Shown here piece by piece: positions 7,512 through 17,589 of a DNA stretch of 50,550 bases. The first letter of the stretch is position 1. Each line of letters starts with the position of its first letter. Below the pieces are notes generated by a model, which made no database searches, was not told the origin of the DNA, and worked only from the letters and a program-made list of their open reading frames with translations. Both the position numbers and the translations under genes were made by a program. Origin of the DNA: an uncultured beta proteobacterium (GTDB lineage: Bacteria; Pseudomonadota; Gammaproteobacteria; Burkholderiales; Burkholderiaceae_C); the NCBI GenBank assembly GCA_903853895.1, contig CAINUX010000247.1, positions 1-50,550 on the forward strand, read 5' to 3'.

Positions 7512-9866
7512 TCACTGCGCCTTGACCCCCGCGCCGCGCACTTCCAGCCGCACCTCATCCAGCACTTTCCCTTTGGCGTCCGCAATCTGCACCACATGCC
7601 GCCCCGGCCAGGGCAGCCACTGCGCGGACGCGCCTTGGGCCAGCAGCTTGCCGTCCATCAGCCAGCGAAGGTTGGCGCCCTCTGCCTGGAAGCGCACGCG
7701 CTGGTGCTTGGGGGGGATGTCGGGGTCCAGCGCGATGATGGTGCCGGTAGTGGGCGATGTGATGCGGGCCGACTGCTGGCGGGGAGGTTCCAAGCCTTTT
7801 AGGCCTCCAGCCCTCGAATTAATTGATGGGTGCGCTCCTGAATGCATAGCAAAACGGGTTTGCTGGGTGCCCTGCAAAAACCATTCGCTGCGGGCCGCCT
7901 CCAGTGGAGCGGGGCCTGCGGTGTCCGCAAACTGTACCGGCTCTTGCGCCAAACCTGCGGGCGGCTTGGGTGCGCGGCTGGACTGGGTGGTATGCAGGTA
8001 TCCCATCACGGCGGCCCAGATGGGTGCCGCGCCCGTGGTGCCGCTGACGTCCCACATCGGCGCGCCGCTGGCGTTGCCCACCCACACGCCCACGGTGTAG
8101 CGCTGCGACCAGCCAAGAGCCCAGTTGTCGCGCATGTCCTTGCTGGTGCCGGTCTTGACCGCGGTCCAGAAGCGGGTGGCCAGGATGCTGTCGGTGCCGA
8201 AGGTGCGGGCGCGGGCGTTTGTGTCGCTGAGGATGTCACTGACGATGAAGGCCGCGCCGGGGACCAGCGCAGTGCGCCCCGCAGGCTTGGCGTTTCGGGC
8301 GCGTATGGTGGTGAGCGTGGTGGGGCTGAAGCGCCCGCCGTTGCCCAGCGCGCGGTAGGCGTTGGTCAGGTTCAGCAGCGAGACCTCGGCGCTGCCCAGG
8401 GCCAGGCTGTAGCCGTAGTAGTCGCCGGTCTCCTTCAGCGGCAGGCCCAGCCGGACCAGCTGTTTGTGAAAGGCATCGGGCGACACCATGACCAGCGTGC
8501 GCACCGCCGGCACGTTGAGCGACGCGCCCAGGGCCGTGCGGGTCGACACCCAGCCCTTGAACTGGTGGTCGTAGTTCTGCGGGATGTAGAGGCCGCCCGA
8601 GGTCTGGATCTGCGTGCCGGAGTCTTCGAGCAACGACGCGGCCGTGATTCGCCGCTCGGCAATCGCCTGTGCATACAAGAACGGCTTGAGCGTGGACCCG
8701 GGCTGGCGCAACGCGGTGACGCCATCCACCTCGGCCGCGTTGCTGAGTTCGCCCGACGAGCCGACCCAGGCCAACACCTCGCCAGTGGCGTTGTCCAGCA
8801 CCACCAGCGCACCGTCTTCAACATGGCGGCCAGAGAGCTCACGCAGGTGCTGCTGCAGGGTTTGCACCGCGAAGCGTTGCAGCGGGGCGCTCAGGCTGGT
8901 CTTGATACTGGTGGGGATGGAAGCGCGAGCGGCTGCGGTCACAAGCTGGCGCGCCACATGGGGGGCGATGCCATCGCTAGCCGCATAGTCGCGCCGTTGC
9001 AAGGCGCCCGCAGTGAACAGGTCCAACGCCTCGCAATCGGCGCCGTTCTTGTGCAAGCTCTTGAGCACTTCGCAGGCCCGTTGTGCCACCTGTGCGGCCT
9101 TGGCATTGGGCGCGCGCACCAAGGCGGCAGCCACAGCCGCCTCGCGCTGGTCCAGCCCGTGCGCCGCCTTGGCAAACAGGGTCTGACTCATGGCGTCCAA
9201 GCCGACCAGTTCACCCTTGAAGGGCACCAGGTTCAGGTAGGCCTCCAGAATCTGGTCTTTGCGCCAGCTGCGCTCCAGCGCCGTGGCCGATACGGTTTGC
9301 CCCAGCTTTTGCACCACGCTGCGCCCCCCTGCATTGCGCTTCAGATCGTCATCCAACAGCCCGGCCAGCTGCATGGTGATGGTGGAGGCGCCGCGCGTCT
9401 TGCTGTTCCACAGATTGGCCCAGGCCGCGCTGGAGACGGCTTGCCAATCGACGCCGCTGTGTTGGTAAAAACGTTTGTCTTCCGACAGCACCAGTGCCGT
9501 GCGCAGGGCAGGGGATACGTCTGCCAGTGCCACCCATTGGCCGCGTCGGACGGTGGCGTCGGTGCGCAGCCGGTGGATCACCTCGCCATGGCGGTCCAGG
9601 ACCCTGGTGTCGGAGGGTTTGTGGGCTGAACGTACTTGCTCAAATGTGGTGTTAGCCCTCGCAGAATTTACGTATGTTGCTATCAATAGTGAAGCAAGTA
9701 CCCCGGGCAGCAGGTTCAGGATGCTGTGTCTTCTGTGCTTTCTAGGCCTGCCGGGATGGGGAATGCCGGGGGCCTCATCAGTCCCTGCTGGGCCAGCAAA
9801 TCGGCCCCCGGCACTCCCCACCCCGGCGAGTTGCGAGGTGGTTGGCTTCAATCCCAGGGGCGTCAC
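7512..9866 (-). CDS. pbpC: Penicillin-binding protein 1C (peptidoglycan glycosyltransferase/transpeptidase)
   Basis: 784 residues. Short cytoplasmic head, one membrane anchor (about 49-65), glycosyltransferase domain with SEDKRFYQHSG (about 128-138) and GASTITMQ, then transpeptidase with PGSTLKP (Ser/Lys), SLN and KTGTS, and the small C-terminal domain typical of PBP1C. It polymerises peptidoglycan at the periplasmic face. Start: GTG at 9866 overlaps the macroglobulin stop (GTGA), giving translational coupling. The 48-residue proline/glycine-rich head before the anchor is unusual, so a later start is possible. The anchor and cleavage-like SARA are encoded by a copy of the 45-bp repeat (9653-9697). 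The pbpC-macroglobulin pairing is common in proteobacteria. Confidence 0.95.
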   Translation of the reverse strand: MTPLGLKPTTSQLAGVGSAGGRFAGPAGTDEAPGIPHPGRPRKHRRHSILNLLPGVLASLLIATYVNSARANTTFEQVRSAHKPSDTRVLDRHGEVIHRLRTDATVRRGQWVALADVSPALRTALVLSEDKRFYQHSGVDWQAVSSAAWANLWNSKTRGASTITMQLAGLLDDDLKRNAGGRSVVQKLGQTVSATALERSWRKDQILEAYLNLVPFKGELVGLDAMSQTLFAKAAHGLDQREAAVAAALVRAPNAKAAQVAQRACEVLKSLHKNGADCEALDLFTAGALQRRDYAASDGIAPHVARQLVTAAARASIPTSIKTSLSAPLQRFAVQTLQQHLRELSGRHVEDGALVVLDNATGEVLAWVGSSGELSNAAEVDGVTALRQPGSTLKPFLYAQAIAERRITAASLLEDSGTQIQTSGGLYIPQNYDHQFKGWVSTRTALGASLNVPAVRTLVMVSPDAFHKQLVRLGLPLKETGDYYGYSLALGSAEVSLLNLTNAYRALGNGGRFSPTTLTTIRARNAKPAGRTALVPGAAFIVSDILSDTNARARTFGTDSILATRFWTAVKTGTSKDMRDNWALGWSQRYTVGVWVGNASGAPMWDVSGTTGAAPIWAAVMGYLHTTQSSRAPKPPAGLAQEPVQFADTAGPAPLEAARSEWFLQGTQQTRFAMHSGAHPSINSRAGGLKGLEPPRQQSARITSPTTGTIIALDPDIPPKHQRVRFQAEGANLRWLMDGKLLAQGASAQWLPWPGRHVVQIADAKGKVLDEVRLEVRGAGVKAQ
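9653..9697 (-). repeat. 45-bp palindromic repeat, copy 1 (inside pbpC)
   Basis: On the plus strand it begins TAGCCCTCG and has GCTA at repeat positions 27-30 and AGCA at 41-44, like the other five copies. Read on the minus strand it encodes residues 58-71 of PBP1C, the second half of the membrane anchor. Confidence 0.88.
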
Positions 9867-12800
9867 TTGGAAGCCTCAACCTTGATCCGCGCATTGGGCG
9901 CCTCGCCAAACATCTCCGGCGCGTACATGGCCTCCACGCGCGACGGTGGCAACGAGAACTCACCCACGTTGTTGAGTCGGATCGTGTATTCCATCTTCAC
10001 GACACCCTTGGGCAGGAACTGGTAATAGCTGCGGAAGGACTCGAAGCTGCGCTCCTCAAACGCCGCCCAGCCGTAGCCTTCTTTCCTTTCGCCCTGCGTA
10101 GCAATCTCGCTGTCGCGGCCCAGCCCGCTGCCCAGAATCGTCGCGCCACCAGGAACCGGGTCGGTGATGACGGCCCAGGTCATGTCGGCGCTGGCGTTCA
10201 CCTCCAGCGTGATGCGCAGCACGTCGCCCCGGGTGTAGCTGCCTGCGGGCAGGCTCTTGTTGGCCTGCTCCACCGGTGTGATGGTCTTCTTGATCTGGTA
10301 ACCCGCGTTGAAGGGCTCCTTCAATTGGATGGCGGCCACGGATTGCAGCGTTAGCCACGGTTTGCCGGGCCCCTGGTGTGTCACGTTCAGTGTGTCCTTG
10401 GCCACCGTGTTGCTCCAGGGCAGGAACATGCTGTTGTTGCGCAGGTTGCCGGGCGCGGCGGGTGCGCCAAACCAGGTGGTCTGGTGCGCGGCGCCGGATG
10501 CATCGGTGGTCTTGATGCGCTCCACCTTGCTCCAGTCCACAGAGCCAGTTCCCGTGCTCATTGCAGCCTTGGTCGAGCCAGCAACGGTCACCGCTTCAAA
10601 CTTGGCCGAGAACTTCTCCAGCGCCAACCCACCCCACAAATTGGCCGTGGTGGTGTGCCAGGCGCCCCGTTGCTGGCGGCCTATGAAGCCGTTGGCCAGG
10701 CGGCCCATGTCGTCCTTCCACGCGGGGTCTTCCATGACACTGAGCATCAGGCGCGCGGTGTTGACGTCACCGTTTTGCATCAGCCACCACCAGTAGTCAT
10801 CGCGCTCGGTGCTGAAGATCATCTTGGTGCCCTGGTAGCTGATGCGGCTGCGCAGGATCTGGTTGGCCTCCGCGATGCGCTTGTCTCGGTCCGGCGCATC
10901 CTGCACGCGCTTCAGGATGTTGAGCCAGTCAATCACCGCGTGCGTGGGCCACTGGTTGGGCGCAATGGTGATGCTGCCCAGCATGCGGCCCTGCGCCTTG
11001 CCATAGCGCGACAGGGCTTCCAGTGCGGCCAGCTTGCGGATGTCCAGGTCCTTGCGCGGACTCCAGAAGTCGCGTTGTATGCGCCCCTCCACAAACGCGA
11101 TCAGGCCACGCTCCATGGGCGCACGGATGTCGTCGCTCAATGCAAAGGCAGGGTTGATGCTGGCGGCCTCGTGCGTGGCCGACAGCAGGTAGGCAGTCAG
11201 CGTGTCACTGCCGCGGTTGGCTTCGCCATCACGTGGCGGGAAGTAGTTGGCCAGGCCGTCGCTATCCAGGTAACTGGGGATTTGCGCGGCCACGGTTTGC
11301 CACAGCTTGCCGTCGCGCAGGCCTACGCTCTTGCTGGTCTTTTGCTCCATGCAGGCAAAGGGGTAGCGGGCAAACCAGTCCTTGACACCCGGCAGGCCCT
11401 CGGCCAGCTTGGGTTGCAGCGACATCTTCAGACCACCGCGGCCGGGGATGGCGTCGGCGGGTGCGTTGACGTCCAGACTGAACGGGCCGTCAATCTGCAC
11501 CAGCGTGGCCTGTTGCACGGTCAGTGGCACAGCGGGGATGATGCGTTGGCGTGCCTTCAAGGCATCGCGTGCGCCCGTGATCGTGTCCTTGGCCTCGATC
11601 TCCCACAGGATGGCTTCGGAGCGGATCTGGGCCAGCTGTGCCGGTGCGGTGACCACCCAAGCAACTTCGCGGGCGTCGCCAGCGGGGATGTCCACCGTTT
11701 GCGGCTTGAGATCGAGCAGTGTGGCCCTTGGGGTCACTTCCACTTTCATCGCCTGCTTCGTGGTGTTGCGCAGCGTGATCTGGCCGCGGAATTGGTCGTC
11801 CTCTCGCACCAACGGTGGCAGGCCGCTGATGATTTGCAGGTCCTGCGTCGCGCGGATGCTGGTGGACCCGGTGCCAAACAGGCCGGTGGAGGCATCGGCC
11901 ACGGCCACGATCTTGAATGTGGTCAGCGCATCGTTGAGCGGCACCATCACTACGGCCTGGCCATTGGCATCCAGCTTCACCGCCGGGTTCCATAGCAACA
12001 GGGTCTCCAGCAGCTCACGCGCGCCGCTCTTGCCACCGCCACCACCTGCGGGTACGGCCTTGCGGCCATAGTGGCGCCGGCCAATGATTTCCATCTGCGC
12101 GGTGGATGTTTCCACACCCCAGGAGCGGCGTTGCAGCATCGCATCCAGCAGGTTCCAGCTGGTGTTGGGCATCAGCTCCAGCAGGGCCTGGTCTACGGCG
12201 GCCAGGGCCACTTCGGCGTTCGCCGCGGGTTGGCCGTTGGGCAGCTTGACCTGAATGGTGACCTTGGCCTGGCTGCGCACGGCGTAGCTTTCCTTGTCGG
12301 CCTTGACGCTGACCTCCAGTTGGTGCGCCTTGGTGCCGACACGAATCTCGGCTACGCCCAAACGGAAGGCGGGCTTGCTGAGGTCCACCAGCGCGGTGGG
12401 TGCCACGTATTCGCGGCCTTCGTACCAGAACGAGGTCCACCACTCGCGCGGTGCCTTGTAGCCCCAGGTGAAGAATGAGTACCACGGCACCTCGCGCAGG
12501 CGGCCGCGCAGGGCCAGCACGCTGACGTACACGTTGGGGCCCCAGCCGTCCTTGATCTTCAAACTCACGGTCGGGTCCTGGCCGTTGAGTTGCACCACTT
12601 CGGTTTCGATAATGCCTTCGCGCTCGACGGCCACCAGGGCCGTGGCAAAGCGGAAGGGCATGCGCACCTGGAACTTGGCGGTCTCGCCCGGCTGGTAGCT
12701 CTTTTTCTCAGGCAGCAGGTCGATGCGGTCGTGGTTCTCGCCACCAAACCACAGCTCGCCCTGTTTGGTCACATATACCGACGATGCAGCCTGGATGCTG

Positions 12801-15800
12801 TTGCCCGCGCCGTCCTTGGCGGTGACCACCAGCTCCACTTCACCGGCTTCGTTGAGGCTGGTCTCGCACAGCAGCAGGCCACGGCTGTCGCTCTTGCCGC
12901 TGCATACACTGCCCAGCTCCTTGACCGTGGTTTTGTTGTCGTAGGTGTAGAAGCCGCCCACCATGCGTTTGCGCGTGGTGGTGACGATGCGGGCCGTGGC
13001 CTTGACCTCCAGCGCCACATCGGCCTGTGGCTTGCCCGACAGATCCAGCGCCAGCGCCTGGAACTTGATCTTCTGGCTGCTCCCGCCTGACAAACTGACC
13101 CATCCTTCCGTCTTGATGCCGGCCACCACACCGGCCGGCCACAGGGTTTGCGTGCTGCGGATGGTCTGCACCTCGCCATTCGGGTCGGAGTAGGTGGCTT
13201 CCAGCAGCAGGTCTTGCGGCTGGCGGCTGGGGGGCACTTCGGTGACCGTTACTTTGCCCGCGCCGTTCTTGTCCAGCGTCAGCGGTAGTTTGTCGGCAAT
13301 GACGCGCGCATCAGCCGATGCACTTGCCTCTTCTTCACTACTGGCACGGTTGTCGCGATCACCGCGCGGGCTCTGGAAATTGAACTCGGCGAAATCAGCG
13401 TAGTTCAAATACTTGCCACGCACCAATGCCGAGACGCGCACCGGCAGATTCGCCGCTCCGCCACCGGCCACGTAGTTGATCTGCACGTCCACGGGCACCG
13501 CTTTCACATTTACCAGGGCTTTTTTCTCCATAGGTGAGACGCGGCCTTCCAGCACCGGCAGGCGAAATTCTTCGACGCGGAAATTCCCGGTGATGTAGCT
13601 GCTGCGGCGCGCATCAGTGCCGCGCAGTTCCACCTGGTAGACACCGAGCTTGGCCGCAGGTGGAATGGCAAACGTGCTCTCCGCGCTCTGGCCACCCGTG
13701 GCCGTCTTGCGCCAGGCCAGCGCTTGCGTATATTGCTGGCCGCTGCCCACGTGGGTCACGACCAGCGTGCCGGGTGCGACGCTGGTCAGGCCAAAGCCCT
13801 GGCTGGTCTCACTGCGCAGAAAGTGTTTCATGGACACGGTCTCGCCTGCGCGCAACAGGGTGCGGTCGAAGATGGTGTGGGCGCGCTCGTCCGGACGCAC
13901 GTCGCGGCTGGTGGGCAGGTTGAAACGCCAGGGCTCGATGCCGCGGTTCCAGTCGCTCCAGGTAAAAGCCATGTCGTCGACCATGCCCCGTCCATCGCCC
14001 GTGGGTTGTGGTGCACGGGCACTGACAAAGAAGGCTTGGGTGTAAGAGCCCTCTGCATTGCAGGTGGGAGCCTGTGGCGAGATGCCGCTCAGGTTCGCAA
14101 TGCCCTGTGCATTGGTCATGGCGCTGCCCACCTCGCGGCCATTGCAGTCAGACACACGCACCTGTGCGTTGGCCACAGGAGCGCCCTTGTCTAATGTGGT
14201 GACCCACGCCACGGCATTCTCGCGGCCGAGCTTGAAGTGCACCCCCAGATTGGTCACCAGGGCCGAGGTGCGGACCACCATTGTGCGGGCGCTGCCGTGG
14301 CGTTCGTCCAGCAGCGAGGCGCCCAGTTTTTGTGAAGTGATTTCGACGACATGAAAGCCTGCGGACAATGGGATTCCCACGACTTCAAATGGCCGGGGGT
14401 CGTTGCTGGCGGGCTTGGGCAGGTCCAGGGTCTTGACGTCCGTCTGACCCTGCAACAGCGAGACCATGCGAGATTGCACCTGATCCCGGTCATATGTTTC
14501 GAGCGACTTGGGCAGCGGCCCTTTGACATCCTTGCTGGCAAAACGGCGCGACACCGTGAAGTTGTCGTAGCGCTGCACTTTCAGAAACCACTGGATGATG
14601 TCGGCGTCTGTGCCGGGCCTCAACGTGCTGACCTTGCCGTTGTCGGCGGCACGCTTGGACGGCTCGACCGTGAGCCCCTGGGTCGCCAGCGCAGACTCCA
14701 CGTTGCGCAATGTTACCGGCAACAGGGCCACACCGTTGGGCTCGGCAAAGCGTTCCACAATGCCAAATGGTGCAGCGGCGAATTTGGCCAATGGCGGCAT
14801 GGGGCCGGTGGTCACCATGAGCGGAAAGCTGTCGGCGTTGCGCAGGCTGCGCCCGGATGCATCCTTGAAGCCCTTAGGAATTTCCAGCGTGAAGCGGGTC
14901 TGCTCTGCAAAGATGGCGTTGAAACCCACGCCATTGGCCACGTGGTCTTCGTCCGTTGAGGCGTTGCCATCGTTGTCGGTTGTGGGTTTGTAAGTCTCCT
15001 TGTCCGACTTCAGGCGTATGCCCTGTAGCAGTTTGGCCGACACCGGCGCATTGAAACTCAGACGCATGGGGCGTATTGGCAGACAGGCGCTCTGCGCGTT
15101 TTCGCGCTCGCAGCTGAAGGTGGCCGCAAAGGGCTCGCGCACCTGAAAGTCGAAGCGTTTTTCGACCGTGTTGGCCACGCCGTTGGAGTTGCCGCCGCTG
15201 GCCGGTGTACTGACACCCTTGCCATAGACCAACTGTACTTTGGCCGACGGACTAAGCTGGCGGTTGCAGGCCAGTGTCACGACGCTCAAAGGTTCTCTGG
15301 CGGCCGCCGTTTCCAGCCCCTGGGCCTTGAGTAGGGCCGTGCGGTCATTTCCATCGATGAGCCGAATGGCCACCCGTTCACCCAGACCTTCGACCGAACA
15401 CCACACATTGGCCTGGACACTGGCCAGGGTGGCCGGGCCATTCAGGCGCAGCGTGAAGAATTGTTCTTCGTCAATACGGCTACCCGCGTAGGGCCGGGTG
15501 CTTTGCACATACGGACCACCGGTGTTGAACCTGTAACTGCTGGTGCCTGTCAGTTCGACCCCTTTGGGTGACTTGAATCCTGCGCGAACCTGCAGGCTGC
15601 ACGACACACCAGGGGGCAGGTCATTCTCAAATTCATAGGCCCAACTGCGATCCGTTATCCATCGGCCCGAACCTTTGGTTACCTGTGCATCACTGCAGCT
15701 TAAGCTCAGCGGCGCCTCGGCCTTGGGGTCGCCAAAGTTGACGGCACTGTCATCAAACTTGGTCACCACCTGGCGAACCCGGGCGATCTCTCCTTGTGGC

Positions 15801-15886
15801 GAGACGCTAACGATCTGGATGGCGTGCGCCTGCAAGGCCACAGCGGCTAACAGCGCTGCACATGTTTTTACGACGGTGTTGACCAC
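9863..15886 (-). CDS. Bacterial alpha-2-macroglobulin family protein
   Basis: About 2007 residues, the usual size of the large bacterial macroglobulins. Start: GTG at 15886 lies seven bases after a perfect AGGAGG; the frame upstream of it is non-coding. A signal peptide ends LQAHA. There is no lipobox cysteine, unlike the lipoprotein YfhM of E. coli, so the protein is predicted soluble in the periplasm. Serial MG-type beta domains fill the chain. A thioester motif is present as CMEQ at about residue 1512 (CLEQ in most relatives), followed by the alpha/alpha thioester domain and receptor-binding-like C-terminus. Such proteins trap attacking proteases. Its stop overlaps the pbpC start, consistent with guarding or repairing the wall together with PBP1C. 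Confidence 0.93.
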   Translation of the reverse strand: MVNTVVKTCAALLAAVALQAHAIQIVSVSPQGEIARVRQVVTKFDDSAVNFGDPKAEAPLSLSCSDAQVTKGSGRWITDRSWAYEFENDLPPGVSCSLQVRAGFKSPKGVELTGTSSYRFNTGGPYVQSTRPYAGSRIDEEQFFTLRLNGPATLASVQANVWCSVEGLGERVAIRLIDGNDRTALLKAQGLETAAAREPLSVVTLACNRQLSPSAKVQLVYGKGVSTPASGGNSNGVANTVEKRFDFQVREPFAATFSCERENAQSACLPIRPMRLSFNAPVSAKLLQGIRLKSDKETYKPTTDNDGNASTDEDHVANGVGFNAIFAEQTRFTLEIPKGFKDASGRSLRNADSFPLMVTTGPMPPLAKFAAAPFGIVERFAEPNGVALLPVTLRNVESALATQGLTVEPSKRAADNGKVSTLRPGTDADIIQWFLKVQRYDNFTVSRRFASKDVKGPLPKSLETYDRDQVQSRMVSLLQGQTDVKTLDLPKPASNDPRPFEVVGIPLSAGFHVVEITSQKLGASLLDERHGSARTMVVRTSALVTNLGVHFKLGRENAVAWVTTLDKGAPVANAQVRVSDCNGREVGSAMTNAQGIANLSGISPQAPTCNAEGSYTQAFFVSARAPQPTGDGRGMVDDMAFTWSDWNRGIEPWRFNLPTSRDVRPDERAHTIFDRTLLRAGETVSMKHFLRSETSQGFGLTSVAPGTLVVTHVGSGQQYTQALAWRKTATGGQSAESTFAIPPAAKLGVYQVELRGTDARRSSYITGNFRVEEFRLPVLEGRVSPMEKKALVNVKAVPVDVQINYVAGGGAANLPVRVSALVRGKYLNYADFAEFNFQSPRGDRDNRASSEEEASASADARVIADKLPLTLDKNGAGKVTVTEVPPSRQPQDLLLEATYSDPNGEVQTIRSTQTLWPAGVVAGIKTEGWVSLSGGSSQKIKFQALALDLSGKPQADVALEVKATARIVTTTRKRMVGGFYTYDNKTTVKELGSVCSGKSDSRGLLLCETSLNEAGEVELVVTAKDGAGNSIQAASSVYVTKQGELWFGGENHDRIDLLPEKKSYQPGETAKFQVRMPFRFATALVAVEREGIIETEVVQLNGQDPTVSLKIKDGWGPNVYVSVLALRGRLREVPWYSFFTWGYKAPREWWTSFWYEGREYVAPTALVDLSKPAFRLGVAEIRVGTKAHQLEVSVKADKESYAVRSQAKVTIQVKLPNGQPAANAEVALAAVDQALLELMPNTSWNLLDAMLQRRSWGVETSTAQMEIIGRRHYGRKAVPAGGGGGKSGARELLETLLLWNPAVKLDANGQAVVMVPLNDALTTFKIVAVADASTGLFGTGSTSIRATQDLQIISGLPPLVREDDQFRGQITLRNTTKQAMKVEVTPRATLLDLKPQTVDIPAGDAREVAWVVTAPAQLAQIRSEAILWEIEAKDTITGARDALKARQRIIPAVPLTVQQATLVQIDGPFSLDVNAPADAIPGRGGLKMSLQPKLAEGLPGVKDWFARYPFACMEQKTSKSVGLRDGKLWQTVAAQIPSYLDSDGLANYFPPRDGEANRGSDTLTAYLLSATHEAASINPAFALSDDIRAPMERGLIAFVEGRIQRDFWSPRKDLDIRKLAALEALSRYGKAQGRMLGSITIAPNQWPTHAVIDWLNILKRVQDAPDRDKRIAEANQILRSRISYQGTKMIFSTERDDYWWWLMQNGDVNTARLMLSVMEDPAWKDDMGRLANGFIGRQQRGAWHTTTANLWGGLALEKFSAKFEAVTVAGSTKAAMSTGTGSVDWSKVERIKTTDASGAAHQTTWFGAPAAPGNLRNNSMFLPWSNTVAKDTLNVTHQGPGKPWLTLQSVAAIQLKEPFNAGYQIKKTITPVEQANKSLPAGSYTRGDVLRITLEVNASADMTWAVITDPVPGGATILGSGLGRDSEIATQGERKEGYGWAAFEERSFESFRSYYQFLPKGVVKMEYTIRLNNVGEFSLPPSRVEAMYAPEMFGEAPNARIKVEASK

Positions 15887-15957
15887 AAAGGCTCCTCCTG
15901 TGAATCGGCGAGCGTAGCCGATTTGGAGCCGGGGACCAAGCCGGTTAACCCGGGCTG

Positions 15958-16740
15958 CTATTCGAGGCCATATCGGGTCCACAGCCCCTTCAGGGCGCCG
16001 CTGGTCTGCATCCGGTCGAGCAATGATTCCAGTTCCGCAACGGTCGGTTTGGTGTTCTTCCTCACCAGAACCGTATGGGCGTATGTCTGGTCATAGCGCT
16101 CGGAAACCAGCAGCTTGGCAGCCACCTGCGGATTCTTGATCAGATAGCCTTTTAGGTACGATTTGGTGATCACCGCCACGTCGCCCCGCGCAGCCAACAG
16201 GTTGCGAAGGCTGATTGCGTTGTCCGCGCTGAACGTGATTTTGTATTTCTGCGCCAGTATTGCAGGGTCGGCTTCAAAGTTGGCAAATCCATAGTGGTAG
16301 CCAGTCGTTGCCAGCAGGTGCTTGTCTTCCAGTGTTTGAAAGTATTCCTGGCCTCTAGCGGGCTCGCTGCGGGCTACATACACTTCACCATCGCCATGCA
16401 AGAAAACTTTGGTGGCGCTGACGGATTTGGGGTCCCAGCCCCATTTGATATTCTCGAAGAACATGACGTTGAATGATCCGTCGGCCATGTCCCGGTAGCG
16501 GCGGTTGGCTGAAGTACTGACCAGTTGAAACTGGTAGTCCTTTTGAAATGCATTCATGGCATGGACCAGATCGGCTGTCAATCCTCCAGACGGATCCACA
16601 AAGGGCAGGAAAGGGTAGACCCCGACGTTAACCCGCTCCGCGGCCCAGGCGTGGCTTGCCCCCAGCCCCCACGGAGCGATCAGAAGCAACAGCAGCCGGA
16701 CCGTCCGTACCGCCTTACAAACCCGATTTTTCCATGCCAT
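15958..16740 (-). CDS. Periplasmic solute-binding protein, family 3
   Basis: 260 residues, signal peptide (hydrophobic core then SHAWA), then a type-II bilobed binding fold (VNVGVYPFLPFVDPSGGL; later DVAVITKSYLKGYL). These usually bind amino acids or similar polar solutes, but no transporter permease or ATPase gene is adjacent, and the ligand is unknown. Start: ATG at 16740, inside the last 26 bp of the preceding gene; a longer reading to 16806 would overlap it more and lacks a signal peptide at its start. It is a distant paralogue of its upstream neighbour. Confidence 0.82.
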   Translation of the reverse strand: MAWKNRVCKAVRTVRLLLLLIAPWGLGASHAWAAERVNVGVYPFLPFVDPSGGLTADLVHAMNAFQKDYQFQLVSTSANRRYRDMADGSFNVMFFENIKWGWDPKSVSATKVFLHGDGEVYVARSEPARGQEYFQTLEDKHLLATTGYHYGFANFEADPAILAQKYKITFSADNAISLRNLLAARGDVAVITKSYLKGYLIKNPQVAAKLLVSERYDQTYAHTVLVRKNTKPTVAELESLLDRMQTSGALKGLWTRYGLE

Positions 16741-17464
16741 TTTTTTTGTATATCCGGTCCAGGGTTCCGTTGGCCTTGATGATCTCCAGCCCCTGGTTGA
16801 ACGCACCGATGATTTCCTTCGCCTTAGGGTTTTGCAGACCGGCTGTGACGTACAGGGGGTTGACCGACAGCGGTATTTTGACGAATTCGATTGCGTTCAG
16901 TGCGGCAGGGTCTTCAGTCCCGATGATAGAGCGGGCCACGATCTCGTCCTCCAGCGTCAGGTCCAGTCGATCGCGCAACAGCTTCTTGATGTTCGTCATC
17001 AGGTCTTTTCCATTGTCCCGCTCGAACGCGCTCGATGCTGTGAAGGCATCGCCGTAGCCATAGCCCAGCACCACCCCAATGCGCTTGCCGCCCAGGCTTG
17101 CCAGACCGTGGAATTCGAAAGGATCGCCTTTGCGCTTGATAAAGCGCACGTTGCCCACGGCATAGGGCATGCTGTAGAGCAGCACCTTGAGTCGCGCGTC
17201 GGTGCGCCAGGTGAAGGGCAAGATGTCGTAGGTTCCATTCTTGACACCGGCCTCCGCACGGGCCCACGGCACATACTCCATCGTCACTTCGTGTCCCTGG
17301 GTCTTGTACGCCGCCCGGATAATTTCCAGGCCGAGTCCACCGTCGGGGTTTTTCGGATCACCAAAGGGAGGGTAGGGGTCGCCCGCGGCCGTGATCGTCA
17401 TGGTTTGACCCACCACCGCCAAGCCGGCCAGACACGCCGCAACATACCAGGCGTTCAGTTTCAT
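16715..17464 (-). CDS. Periplasmic solute-binding protein, family 3 (paralogue)
   Basis: 249 residues. Signal peptide, then a family-3 solute-binding fold (GDPYPPFGDP, GLGLEIIRAAYKTQG, YDILPFTWRTDARLKVLLYS). Start: ATG at 17464 has GGAG six bases before it; the ORF is open to 17551 but the extra residues are not signal-like. It heads the minus-strand run that continues to ogt. No membrane transport partner is visible, so it may serve a distant ABC transporter or a sensor. Confidence 0.84.
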   Translation of the reverse strand: MKLNAWYVAACLAGLAVVGQTMTITAAGDPYPPFGDPKNPDGGLGLEIIRAAYKTQGHEVTMEYVPWARAEAGVKNGTYDILPFTWRTDARLKVLLYSMPYAVGNVRFIKRKGDPFEFHGLASLGGKRIGVVLGYGYGDAFTASSAFERDNGKDLMTNIKKLLRDRLDLTLEDEIVARSIIGTEDPAALNAIEFVKIPLSVNPLYVTAGLQNPKAKEIIGAFNQGLEIIKANGTLDRIYKKNGMEKSGL

Positions 17465-17589
17465 TCGCATCTCCAACGACGTTATGTGGCAAGTCACCCA
17501 GTTCTGGTGCCGCATGACTGGAATGGCCTTTTTTTCAAACTTTGGCAGCATCCATTCCCCCTGTCAAGCCAATCAGACAAAATCACCCG

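Noticed and set aside
7842..9629. 595-codon open frame on the plus strand opposite pbpC
   Set aside because: Antisense shadow of a high-GC gene with complete PBP1C motifs on the minus strand; no ribosome site or recognisable domain.
10376..11995. 539-codon open frame opposite the macroglobulin gene
   Set aside because: Antisense shadow; the minus-strand protein has the thioester motif in this same stretch.
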